This document shows, one piece after another, positions 7,460 through 15,391 of a DNA stretch of 64,000 nt. The position numbers and the translations under genes were made by a program. The notes beneath the pieces are model-generated. The model had not been told where the DNA came from, made no database searches, and saw only the letters and a list, made by a program, of their open reading frames with translations. This stretch comes from Thermocaproicibacter melissae. Lineage in GTDB: Bacteria; Bacillota; Clostridia; Oscillospirales; Acutalibacteraceae. The stretch is from contig NZ_CP101827.1 in NCBI RefSeq assembly GCF_024498295.1, forward strand, positions 124,001 to 188,000. The letters are read 5' to 3'. The first letter of the stretch is position 1. Every line of letters begins with the position of its first letter.

Positions 7460-9058
7460 TTACTCTTGCGAGAATTCTTCCAGCACCAAACCCTCGTTGT
7501 GTTCGAGCGCCCAGTTGATGCTCCAGTTACTGCAGAACAGAAGGAGATAATGGCCGCGTACATCCTGAACGAGCTTCGTGTCTGATGTAAGGTCCAGCTT
7601 TTTGAGGTCGAGGCCGGTGTCCTTCACCCAGCGAATCTCCTCAAACGGCAGCGGGCTCCTGCGGATTTCTACATTATATTCGTTGCGCAGGCGGTACTCC
7701 AGAACATCGAACTGCAGCACACCGACCACGCCGACAATGACTTCTTCCATGCCGGAATCCGGCTCATGGAAAATCTGAATGGCGCCTTCCTGCGCAATCT
7801 GCGTCATACCCTTGACGAACTGCTTGCGCTTCATGGTGTCAACCTGTTCCACGCGGCAGAAATGCTCCGGCGCGAAGGTGGGGATACCCCCGAACTTAAA
7901 CGGCTTTGACGCTCCGCAGAGCGTGTCGCCGATGGAGTAGATGCCCGGGTCGAACAAACCGATGATGTCGCCAGCGTAGGCTTCATCAATAATTTCGCGG
8001 TCCTGCGCCATGAGGTGCTGCGGCTGGGCCAGTTTCACTTTTCTGCCGCCCTGCACATGGTAGACCTCCATGCCCTTCTCGAATTTACCCGAGCAGATGC
8101 GGATAAACGCGATTCGGTCGCGGTGCGCCTTATTCATGTTCGCCTGAATCTTGAACACGAACGCCGAAAAATCGGGGCTGAACGGGTCAATGATGCCTGC
8201 GTCGGATTCGCGGGGGAGCGGCGGCGTCGTCATGCGCAGAAATTCCTTCAGGAACGGTTCCACGCCGAAGTTTGTCAGCGCCGAGCCGAAGAACACAGGC
8301 GATAGCTTTCCTGCGCGGACAGCTTCCATATCGAGTGCATCGCCCGCGCCGTCGAGCAGTTCCACGTCGTCGCGGAGGTGCTCGGCGAAATCTTTGCCGA
8401 TAAGCTCCTCGGTTGCGGGGTCGTCCAGCGAAACGACGGTCGCCTTGACTTCCTTCTGTTCAAAGACCGTGTCGCTGTTCGCGTGGAACACGAGAATCTT
8501 TTTGCTTGCACGGTCATAGACGCCCTTGAATTCCTTGCCCGAACCAATCGGCCAGTTCATGGGGCAGGTGCGTATGCCGAGCAGATTCTCAATCTCCTCC
8601 ATCAGGTCAAACGGGTCGCGCGCGTCGCGGTCCATCTTATTAATAAAAGTAAAAATGGGAATATGGCGCAGCGTGCAGACCTTGAACAGCTTGCGCGTCT
8701 GCCGCTCGACGCCCTTCGAGGCGTCCAGTACCATCACGGCGGAGTCCGCCGCCATAAGCGTGCGGTAGGTGTCCTCCGAAAAGTCCTCGTGGCCCGGTGT
8801 GTCGAGAATATTGATGCAGTAGCCGTCGTAGTTGAACTGCATGACCGACGAGGTAACGGAAATTCCTCTCTGCTTCTCAATCTCCATCCAGTCCGAAACA
8901 GCATGGCGCTGTGCTTTTTTGCCTTTTACGGAGCCTGCCAGCGCAATGGCCCCGCCGTAAAGAAGCAGTTTCTCCGTCAATGTCGTCTTACCGGCGTCCG
9001 GGTGCGAAATAATCGCGAAAGTTCGCCGTTTTTCAATCTCAGTGCGCGTGTCTGCCAT
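7460..9058 (-). CDS. prfC: Peptide chain release factor 3
   Basis: A 532-residue translational GTPase that recycles RF1/RF2 from the ribosome after peptide release. G1 is SHPDAGKTTLTEKLL near residue 18, switch II is DTPGHEDFSEDTYR near residue 85, and G4 is NKMDRDARDP near residue 140. RF3-specific C-terminal sequence follows (VVGVLQFDVLEYRL, EYNVEIRRSP). Full length for the family. It is transcribed alone: a terminator hairpin lies downstream and another separates it from the arabinofuranosidase gene. It interrupts what would otherwise be a continuous arabinose/pentose region. Confidence 0.96.
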   Translation of the reverse strand: MADTRTEIEKRRTFAIISHPDAGKTTLTEKLLLYGGAIALAGSVKGKKAQRHAVSDWMEIEKQRGISVTSSVMQFNYDGYCINILDTPGHEDFSEDTYRTLMAADSAVMVLDASKGVERQTRKLFKVCTLRHIPIFTFINKMDRDARDPFDLMEEIENLLGIRTCPMNWPIGSGKEFKGVYDRASKKILVFHANSDTVFEQKEVKATVVSLDDPATEELIGKDFAEHLRDDVELLDGAGDALDMEAVRAGKLSPVFFGSALTNFGVEPFLKEFLRMTTPPLPRESDAGIIDPFSPDFSAFVFKIQANMNKAHRDRIAFIRICSGKFEKGMEVYHVQGGRKVKLAQPQHLMAQDREIIDEAYAGDIIGLFDPGIYSIGDTLCGASKPFKFGGIPTFAPEHFCRVEQVDTMKRKQFVKGMTQIAQEGAIQIFHEPDSGMEEVIVGVVGVLQFDVLEYRLRNEYNVEIRRSPLPFEEIRWVKDTGLDLKKLDLTSDTKLVQDVRGHYLLLFCSNWSINWALEHNEGLVLEEFSQE

Positions 9059-9211
9059 AGTTCCTCCAACTTATATTACCAATTAAAATATTGTTTCCGT
9101 GAAAAAGGCCGCAATATGATTATTGTAAGTCTTTCAGCAGAAATAATCAATAAGATTTCATGTCTCCGCCCGAAGGATGGAATCGGCAAAATACTTCTGT
9201 TTTGAACCATA

Positions 9212-9246
9212 AAAAACGGAATGTCGAAAACCGACATTCCGTTTTT
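9212..9246 (-). terminator. Terminator of the arabinofuranosidase gene
   Basis: A perfect 15-bp stem (AAAAACGGAATGTCG and its complement) with a 5-base loop. A and T runs at both ends make it potentially bidirectional. It sits immediately after the arabinofuranosidase stop. Confidence 0.85.
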
Positions 9247-9254
9247 GAAAAGAA

Positions 9255-10742
9255 TTATTTCTCAACCTTGAAGCGGAGCATATTCCAAGACTGCTTCGGC
9301 AGGAGGACGCTGCAGGTTTTGAAAGTTCCGGCAACCGGTGCGATTTCACGCGGGACAACACGGTTGGGGTTGTCGAACGTATTCTTCGCGTTCAAGTCGT
9401 CACCGTCCATGCAGAGATGCTCTGTCATGGTCAGGCTGCCGAACGAAGCAAGGTCGATGTCCACTTTCATCTCTTCGTCGCCGATGTTTAGGCAGAACAG
9501 CGTAACCGTGTCATCGTCACCGTGTACCGCCGTGGTGTAAAGCAGCGGGGTTTCGCCGTGCTTTGTTTCGATCTTCGGCGTTTTCACGACCGGCTGCAGC
9601 ACTGTGCCGCGCCCGTACTGAGAGAGATAACGGAACGGGTAGAAGATGGTCTGACGGATTGCGATTCCGCCCTTCTGCGTGCTGATTGGGGCAATGACGT
9701 TGACAAGCTGAGCGAGGCAGGCAATCTTTATGCGGTCGGCGTGGTTCAGAAGCGTCATTCCGAGGCCGGAGAACACGAGGGCATCCAGAAGCGAATAGTT
9801 ATCTTCTAGAATGGACGGAGCCTCCATCCAGTCATGGGGCTCGTCCTTGCTCTGATACCAAATATTCCACTCATCGAACGAGAACTTGAAGTCTTTCTTA
9901 CCGCGCTTTTCCGCCTTGACGTAATCTGCCGTTGCCGCGAGCGTGCGGATGAACGAATCCATATCGACGAAGGAAGCGAGGAAATCTAGGTCGTTGCCCT
10001 GATTTTCATAATAGCGGTGCATCGAGAGGTAGTCCGCGTGCTCATAGGTGTATTCCATAACCTTGCGGTCCCACTCCGGGAACGTAGGCATTTCACGGCT
10101 TGAGCTGCCGCAGACGACAACCTCAATGCTCGGGTCGACCCATTTCATGATTTTTGCCGCTTCGCGCGCTTTCTTGCCGTAGTCGTCAGCGTCGAGGTGG
10201 CAAATCTGCCAGGGGCCGTCCATCTCGTTTCCAATGCACCACAGGTGGATGTTCATCGGGTCTTTGTGGCCGTTCTTTGCGCGCAGGTCGCTCCAGTATG
10301 TGCCGCCGGGGAAATTGCAGTACTCCACCATTTCGCCTGCATCCTTCGGCGTTCCGGTACCCATATTGACGCTCGCCATAATCTTGGTACCCGCCTTGCG
10401 GCTCCAGTCATAGAACTCATCAATGCCGAACTGGTTGCTTTCAATCGTTTTCCATGCAAGGTCGAGTCTGCGCGGGCGGTCTTTCTTCGGGCCGATTCCG
10501 TCTTTCCAGTCGTAGCCGGAAAGAAAGTTGCCGCCCGGGTAACGCACATGGTCCACATGCAGCTCACGGACGAGCTTCAGAACATCCGTGCGAAAACCGT
10601 CCTCATCCGCTTCGGGATGGCCGGGTTCATAAATGCCGGTGTAAATGGCGCGGCCCAAGTGCTCGAGAAAGGAGCTGAACAACCTATCATCGGTGTGGGA
10701 AATTTCAAAATCCTTTTCAATGTGAAGCTTTGCTTCTTTCAT
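9255..10742 (-). CDS. abfA: Alpha-L-arabinofuranosidase, GH51
   Basis: A 495-residue retaining glycoside hydrolase that releases terminal L-arabinofuranose from arabinan or arabinoxylan oligosaccharides. The acid/base Glu is in WCIGNEMDGPWQ and the nucleophile Glu in SFDEWNIWY, the two hallmark GH51 motifs. HVRYPGGNFLSGYDWKDGIGP lies in the TIM barrel and the C-terminal beta-sandwich is present. There is no signal peptide, so the enzyme acts in the cytoplasm on imported oligosaccharides. GGGAGGATTTATC precedes the ATG. It could supply L-arabinose to the nearby isomerase/kinase operon, although the two are separated by prfC. Confidence 0.95.
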   Translation of the reverse strand: MKEAKLHIEKDFEISHTDDRLFSSFLEHLGRAIYTGIYEPGHPEADEDGFRTDVLKLVRELHVDHVRYPGGNFLSGYDWKDGIGPKKDRPRRLDLAWKTIESNQFGIDEFYDWSRKAGTKIMASVNMGTGTPKDAGEMVEYCNFPGGTYWSDLRAKNGHKDPMNIHLWCIGNEMDGPWQICHLDADDYGKKAREAAKIMKWVDPSIEVVVCGSSSREMPTFPEWDRKVMEYTYEHADYLSMHRYYENQGNDLDFLASFVDMDSFIRTLAATADYVKAEKRGKKDFKFSFDEWNIWYQSKDEPHDWMEAPSILEDNYSLLDALVFSGLGMTLLNHADRIKIACLAQLVNVIAPISTQKGGIAIRQTIFYPFRYLSQYGRGTVLQPVVKTPKIETKHGETPLLYTTAVHGDDDTVTLFCLNIGDEEMKVDIDLASFGSLTMTEHLCMDGDDLNAKNTFDNPNRVVPREIAPVAGTFKTCSVLLPKQSWNMLRFKVEK

Positions 10743-10902
10743 GATAAATCCTCCCTTTAATAGAATGTGCGGCTTGCTTCAGCAAAAATGGATATGCGTC
10801 CATTATAATCAAAAAAGCACCTCTTCACAAGCACGAAATCTTTGTCTTCGGAAAAGAAAAAGGCCGCCCGCCGCAAAACCACGGCAAGACGGCACGAGGG
10901 AA

Positions 10903-11436
10903 TCATCCCTCCGGCGTATCCTTTTCAAAAAGAAACCCTTTTTCTTTCAGTTGGTCGAGCACACGTTGGTAAGCATCTTCATCCGGGCAGACGATGGTAT
11001 GCAGGTGAACTCCGCCAGTGAGGTTGCACAGCGGCAGCGCCTCGCTTCCTTCGAGCTTCTTTAGAAAACAGTCGACATCATAGCGGGAAAAGGCATGAAG
11101 CTGACCGGAAATCTGCCCATAAACAGCATGCTCCACAATTACATCGAGGATACCGCAGCCGTTGTCAACAATGGTATACATCTCCTGCGCAATATTCTCT
11201 TTGTCATGGCAGCAGGCAATGGTGCGGACTAAGCCGCGCCTCTCGGTGTCTTTCTGCATCACATAGCCCCGCGGGGTAGCGGAAATCGGCACATTGGCCG
11301 CGCGCAGAAGTGCTACATCACCCACAATCACCTGGCGGCTGACGCCGAACTTCTTTGCCAACGCACTTGCGCTGATCGGTGCACTGCTCGCATGCAAGGT
11401 ACACCGAATTCCTTCTCTTCTCTGTGCTGCATCCAT
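10903..11436 (-). CDS. niaR: Niacin-responsive transcriptional repressor NiaR (YrxA)
   Basis: A 177-residue regulator with an N-terminal HTH_11 winged helix (SASALAKKFGVSRQVIVGDVALLR, about residues 22-45) and a C-terminal 3H domain holding the metal/nicotinate histidines (CCHDKEN, VEHAVYG, LHAFSRYD, GGVHLHTIV). The family represses NAD synthesis and niacin uptake genes when niacin is plentiful. It is 48 nt downstream of proC in the same direction and is probably co-transcribed with it. A niacin ECF transporter gene lies 7.5 kb away and is the likely target; no nadABC genes are in the window. Confidence 0.9.
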   Translation of the reverse strand: MDAAQRREGIRCTLHASSAPISASALAKKFGVSRQVIVGDVALLRAANVPISATPRGYVMQKDTERRGLVRTIACCHDKENIAQEMYTIVDNGCGILDVIVEHAVYGQISGQLHAFSRYDVDCFLKKLEGSEALPLCNLTGGVHLHTIVCPDEDAYQRVLDQLKEKGFLFEKDTPEG

Positions 11437-11484
11437 TCGATTTCCTCCCCAGTCGATTCCGTTCAGATCTTGACCGTAGCAAAA

Positions 11485-12285
11485 TTACATGGAAGCCGAT
11501 TTTTTCATGCAGGCGCGCATGGCTTCCATGACGGCACCGCGGAACCCCGAGCGTTCCAGTGAAGCTACCGCCTCAATCGTCGTTCCGGCCGGCGAGCAGA
11601 CCATGTCTTTGAGCTCACCGGGGTGCTTGCCGGTTTCCAGCATCATCTTGGCGCTGCCGAGAACCGACTGTGCCGCAAACGTATAGGCCTGTGCGCGCGG
11701 CAGTCCGCCCATGACGGCCGCGTCTGCCATCGCCTCGATGAACAGGAATACATAGGCCGGGGAGCTTCCGCTGACCGCGACTACGGCGTCCATCATGGAT
11801 TCGCTGACAACCTCTGTCTTTCCGAACGAATCAAACAAACGGCGGACTTCCTTGAGTTCCTCCGGCGTTACGAGTTGGTTGGGGCAGAGGGCGGTCATTC
11901 CCTCCCCCACAAGTGCCGGCGTATTCGGCATGGTGCGGATGAGTTTGAGATCGCGCCCGAACATATCGCTTATTTTTTCAAGGGATTTTCCCGGTGCAAG
12001 GCTGACAACAACAGTGGAATCCGGCACATCGTCCGAGATTTCCTCAATCACCTCGCTGAAATACTGAGGTTTCACCGCCAGCACGAGGATTTCGCACTGA
12101 GCAGCCGCTTCTTTGTTGCTGAGCGTTGTGGCGATGCCGTATTTTGCCTTGGCCTGCTCCAGCTTCGGGGATGTGTGGTTTGAAACGATTATATCTTCCG
12201 GCTTCAACGCTCCGGCGGAGAGAATTCCGCCGATGATGGCGTTCGCCATATTTCCGCATCCAATAAATCCAATCTTCTTTGTCAT
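11485..12285 (-). CDS. proC: Pyrroline-5-carboxylate reductase
   Basis: A 266-residue NAD(P)H-dependent enzyme for the last step of proline synthesis. The Rossmann motif GFIGCGNMANAIIGG is at residues 5-19; the family signature DMVCSPAGTTIEAVASLERSGFRGAVMEAM lies near the C-terminus; the active-site region SGSSPAYVFLFIEAMADAA is present. The start was set at MTKKIGFIG, preceded by GGGAGGATTCGCA; the longer frame upstream lacks a ribosome binding site. It ends MKKSASM. Upstream gene of a probable proC-niaR operon. Confidence 0.95.
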   Translation of the reverse strand: MTKKIGFIGCGNMANAIIGGILSAGALKPEDIIVSNHTSPKLEQAKAKYGIATTLSNKEAAAQCEILVLAVKPQYFSEVIEEISDDVPDSTVVVSLAPGKSLEKISDMFGRDLKLIRTMPNTPALVGEGMTALCPNQLVTPEELKEVRRLFDSFGKTEVVSESMMDAVVAVSGSSPAYVFLFIEAMADAAVMGGLPRAQAYTFAAQSVLGSAKMMLETGKHPGELKDMVCSPAGTTIEAVASLERSGFRGAVMEAMRACMKKSASM

Positions 12286-12477
12286 TGCGAATCCTCCCTG
12301 CACCCGACTGCGGTGCTTCGTTTTTTTCAATTATAAACGTATTTGCCGCACTCGTCAAAGGGCGCTGCCAACCCGACAAAAGTACATATTTGTAAGAAAC
12401 ACAATTTTCAATTTGCCTAGAATTGCCTTCCAATATTTGTGAATTATTATACTAATCAACAAATCGTCACGAAAATA

Positions 12478-12506
12478 TTGACTAATAGTCATTTTTGAAG
12501 TATACT
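12478..12506 (+). promoter_or_regulatory. Sigma-A promoter of the tetR-mmpL operon
   Basis: TTGACT and TATACT are separated by 17 bp. The -35 element lies inside the first TGACTAATAGTCA palindrome, so a repressor bound there would exclude RNA polymerase. Confidence 0.8.
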
Positions 12507-12533
12507 GCTTGCTGCAAGAATGACTAATAGTCA
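12479..12533. promoter_or_regulatory. Two TGACTAATAGTCA operators of the TetR regulator
   Basis: Two identical 13-bp perfect palindromes stand 42 bp apart (about four helical turns). One overlaps the -35 box; the other lies just after the predicted transcription start and ends 7 nt before the ribosome binding site region of tetR. This arrangement is typical of autorepression by a TetR-family dimer. Confidence 0.82.
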
Positions 12534-12559
12534 TTTTTTTAGGAAAGGAGGGTCGTTCC

Positions 12560-13150
12560 GTGGGCGAAAAGCTGCTTGGAAACAAGGCTTTAAAAATGAA
12601 AAAGCTCTACGATGCAGCTTACGAACTCTTTACATCGAAAGGCGTGCATAACACTGTCATCGACGATATCGTCAAGCACGCAGGCGTGGCAAAGGGTACG
12701 TTTTACCTCTACTGCAAGGATAAATATGATCTAGTTGACCGCGTAATTATCCGCAAGTTGTCGTTTGTGATCAACAATGCGATGAAAGCTCTTTCCGAAA
12801 AGAAAAAGGCTGAAGAGTTGGACTTTCAGGAAAGCGTGATTTTCTTTGCCGACTATCTAATAAATTATTTTCGCGGCGACACCCGATTCCTCGAGCTAAT
12901 CGTAAAAAACTTCTCCGAGAGCTTGTACCAAAAGCTGTTCCGGTGCGAAGAGCTTGAGCCGACGCGAAAGATCTTCGTGGAAAACTTCATGCTGAACGGA
13001 GGAAGCAGTGAGAATGCCGGCAAACGCCTTTACCTCATCGTCTGCTTGGTGAGCATCGTTTGCTACAATTCCATTGTTCAGAAAATGCCTTATACGTTCG
13101 AGCAGATAAAGCCGGAGCTGTACCGTTCCGTCAGGCAGATTCTCACCTGA
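12560..13150 (+). CDS. TetR-family transcriptional regulator
   Basis: A 196-residue repressor. The TetR DNA-binding domain covers residues 10-58, with the characteristic helix-turn-helix IDDIVKHAGVAKGTFYLYCKDKYDL. The C-terminal ligand domain is all-helical and not assigned to a subfamily. The start codon is GTG, 9 nt after GGAAAGGAGGG. It is the first gene of a three-gene unit with an MMPL exporter and a large secreted protein, and probably senses a substrate of that exporter. Two exact palindromes upstream indicate autoregulation. Confidence 0.92.
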   Translation: MGEKLLGNKALKMKKLYDAAYELFTSKGVHNTVIDDIVKHAGVAKGTFYLYCKDKYDLVDRVIIRKLSFVINNAMKALSEKKKAEELDFQESVIFFADYLINYFRGDTRFLELIVKNFSESLYQKLFRCEELEPTRKIFVENFMLNGGSSENAGKRLYLIVCLVSIVCYNSIVQKMPYTFEQIKPELYRSVRQILT

Positions 13151-13256
13151 CCTGAAAGGCGGCCAGAATCTCTCATACAGCCTTTTTCGGAAGAACGTGG
13201 ATGAGAGAGGCTTTCTTTTTTGTACCCTTTTTACTAATTCAAAGGAGGAAACGAGT

Positions 13257-15338
13257 TTGCCTTCCAAAATAACAAGGTTTTTGACTCACCACCCCGTCCT
13301 CATTATTACACTCGCCGTGCTGCTGCTGATTCCGAGCCTCATCGGCTACGCACATACCCGCGTCAATTACGACATTCTTTCCTACCTGCCTGAGACGCTC
13401 GACTCCACCAAGGGCGAGGCCGAACTAGAGAATACCTTCCACGACGCGGCCACATCGATTATTGTCATTGACAATATGCCGGCAAAAGACGTCGTGGCCC
13501 TGAAGGACAAAATTAAGGAAGTGCCCGGTGTCAATTCGGCTTTGTGGGTTGACGACATCGCCGATATCACCATCCCGAAGGATATGCTTCCCGACCTTCT
13601 GCGTGACACGGTATACAGCGGAGATTCCACGCTGATGCTTGTCACCTACAACGGAGCGGCATCTTCCGACGAGACGCTCACAGCACTCACCAATGTACGG
13701 AAGCTTCTGAACAAACAGTGCTTTTTGAGCGGATTATCCGCCGTCACAAAGGACACCTGCGACCTCGTCACCACTCAGGTTCCTTATTATGTTTTGTTCG
13801 CCTTCCTGTTCTCCATCATCGCAATGACGCTGTGCATGCGCTCATGGCTGCTGCCGCTTGTCTTTATGCTGGGCTTTCTGTTCCCGGTGGCTTACAACTT
13901 CGGTTCCAACGTTTTTCTCGGCGAGATTTCCTACATTACGCAGGCAATCGCGGCGGTGCTGCAGCTCGGCGTTACCATGGACTTTTCCATCTTCCTGCTG
14001 AACCGCTACGACGAAGAACGGCAGAAATATGACGACCCGCGTGACGCGATGGCCATAGCCATTCAAAAAGCGTTCGTCGCCATCATCAGCAGCTCAACCG
14101 CTGTGGTAGCAGGCTTCGCCGCCCTCTGCTTCATGGAACTCACCCTCGGACGCGACATCGGCATTGTCATGATGAAGGGCGTCATTCTCGGCGTTCTCTC
14201 CACCCTGACGATTCTGCCCTCGCTCGTGTTGGTATTTGACAAACCGATTTACCGCTTCACCCACAGAACGCTCATTCCGCCGTTTGACCGCGGCACAAAC
14301 TTCATCATGAGGCACCGCAAGGGATTTGCCATTGCGTTCATTCTCATCATCATCCCGGCGGCGCTCATCCGCAACCAAACTCAGCTTTACTATGACCTTC
14401 AGAAGTCGCTGCCGTCAAGCCTTCCCTCTATTACGGCTTCCAATAAGCTGAAAAGCACATTTAACATGACCTCAACAAACTTCGTCATTATCGACGACAA
14501 CCTGCCCGTCAGCAAGGTGCAGGCCATCACATCTGACATCCGCGACTTAGACGGCATTGATTCGGTCGTATGCTACAGCGATATCCTCGGCCCAGCCATC
14601 CCAGACGATATCGTTCCCTCCGATGTTCGTGAAATTTTCAAAAAGGACGGCCGGCAGATCATTCTCGTCACCACGAAATACAACACGGCAACCGATGCGG
14701 CAAACAAGCAAATCAGCGAGATAGCGTCAATTGCCAAAAAGTATGACCCCACTTCCAAGGTGACTGGCGAAAGCGCACTGACCAAAGACCTCATTGATGT
14801 GGCCAGCCACGACTTCAAGGTATCGGACATGATTTCGATTGCCTTTATCTTCCTAATTGTGGCATTCACCTTCCGTTCGCTGGCGCTGCCTGTTCTCCTC
14901 ATCTGCATCATTGAGTGTTCCATTTTCATCAATATCGGCGTCGCACCGATCATGGGAACGGTGATTCCGTTTATTTCGCCGACCGTCGTCAGCTGTATTC
15001 AGCTCGGTGCCACGGTGGACTACTCCATCCTCATCACCTCACGGTTCCTAGAAGAGATGCAAAACGGCCGCGAACGCGGCGAGGCAATACGCATCGCTAT
15101 GACGACTTCCTTCCCGGCCATCGTGACAAGTGCACTGGTACTGTTCAGCGCGACCTCAGGTGTATCCGTTGTCTCCAACATTGAAATCATCAAGAGTATC
15201 TGCACCATGCTGGCGCGCGGCGCGCTCGTGAGCGTTGTCGTCATCGTGCTCTTCCTGCCGCCGCTGCTTTACATCCTGCAGCCGGTAATTGAAAAACTGA
15301 GCTTCAAGCGGAAGAAAAGCGGTGCCACCGCAGGCTGA
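13257..15338 (+). CDS. MMPL/RND-type membrane exporter
   Basis: A 693-residue transporter built as two homologous halves, each with one N-terminal membrane helix, an extracytoplasmic loop of about 130 residues, and five helices. The two proton-relay type helices carry GVTMDFSIFLLNRYDEE in the first half and GATVDYSILITSRFLEEM in the second. The family exports lipids, siderophores or hydrophobic drugs. The start is a TTG at LPSKITRFL preceded by AAAGGAGGAAACGAG; an upstream ATG sits inside a hairpin and lacks a binding site. It lies 106 nt after the TetR gene and 53 nt before the secreted protein gene. Confidence 0.9.
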   Translation: MPSKITRFLTHHPVLIITLAVLLLIPSLIGYAHTRVNYDILSYLPETLDSTKGEAELENTFHDAATSIIVIDNMPAKDVVALKDKIKEVPGVNSALWVDDIADITIPKDMLPDLLRDTVYSGDSTLMLVTYNGAASSDETLTALTNVRKLLNKQCFLSGLSAVTKDTCDLVTTQVPYYVLFAFLFSIIAMTLCMRSWLLPLVFMLGFLFPVAYNFGSNVFLGEISYITQAIAAVLQLGVTMDFSIFLLNRYDEERQKYDDPRDAMAIAIQKAFVAIISSSTAVVAGFAALCFMELTLGRDIGIVMMKGVILGVLSTLTILPSLVLVFDKPIYRFTHRTLIPPFDRGTNFIMRHRKGFAIAFILIIIPAALIRNQTQLYYDLQKSLPSSLPSITASNKLKSTFNMTSTNFVIIDDNLPVSKVQAITSDIRDLDGIDSVVCYSDILGPAIPDDIVPSDVREIFKKDGRQIILVTTKYNTATDAANKQISEIASIAKKYDPTSKVTGESALTKDLIDVASHDFKVSDMISIAFIFLIVAFTFRSLALPVLLICIIECSIFINIGVAPIMGTVIPFISPTVVSCIQLGATVDYSILITSRFLEEMQNGRERGEAIRIAMTTSFPAIVTSALVLFSATSGVSVVSNIEIIKSICTMLARGALVSVVVIVLFLPPLLYILQPVIEKLSFKRKKSGATAG

Positions 15339-15391
15339 TTTCTCGCGAACATAAATTTGATACTACCCAATGGAAACGGAGGAATTTCACC

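Noticed and set aside
13165-13210. CTCTCAT/ATGAGAG hairpin between tetR and mmpL as a full terminator
   Set aside because: The stem is short with a long loop; the operators and promoter lie only before tetR, so mmpL must be read through. It may be a weak attenuator at most.
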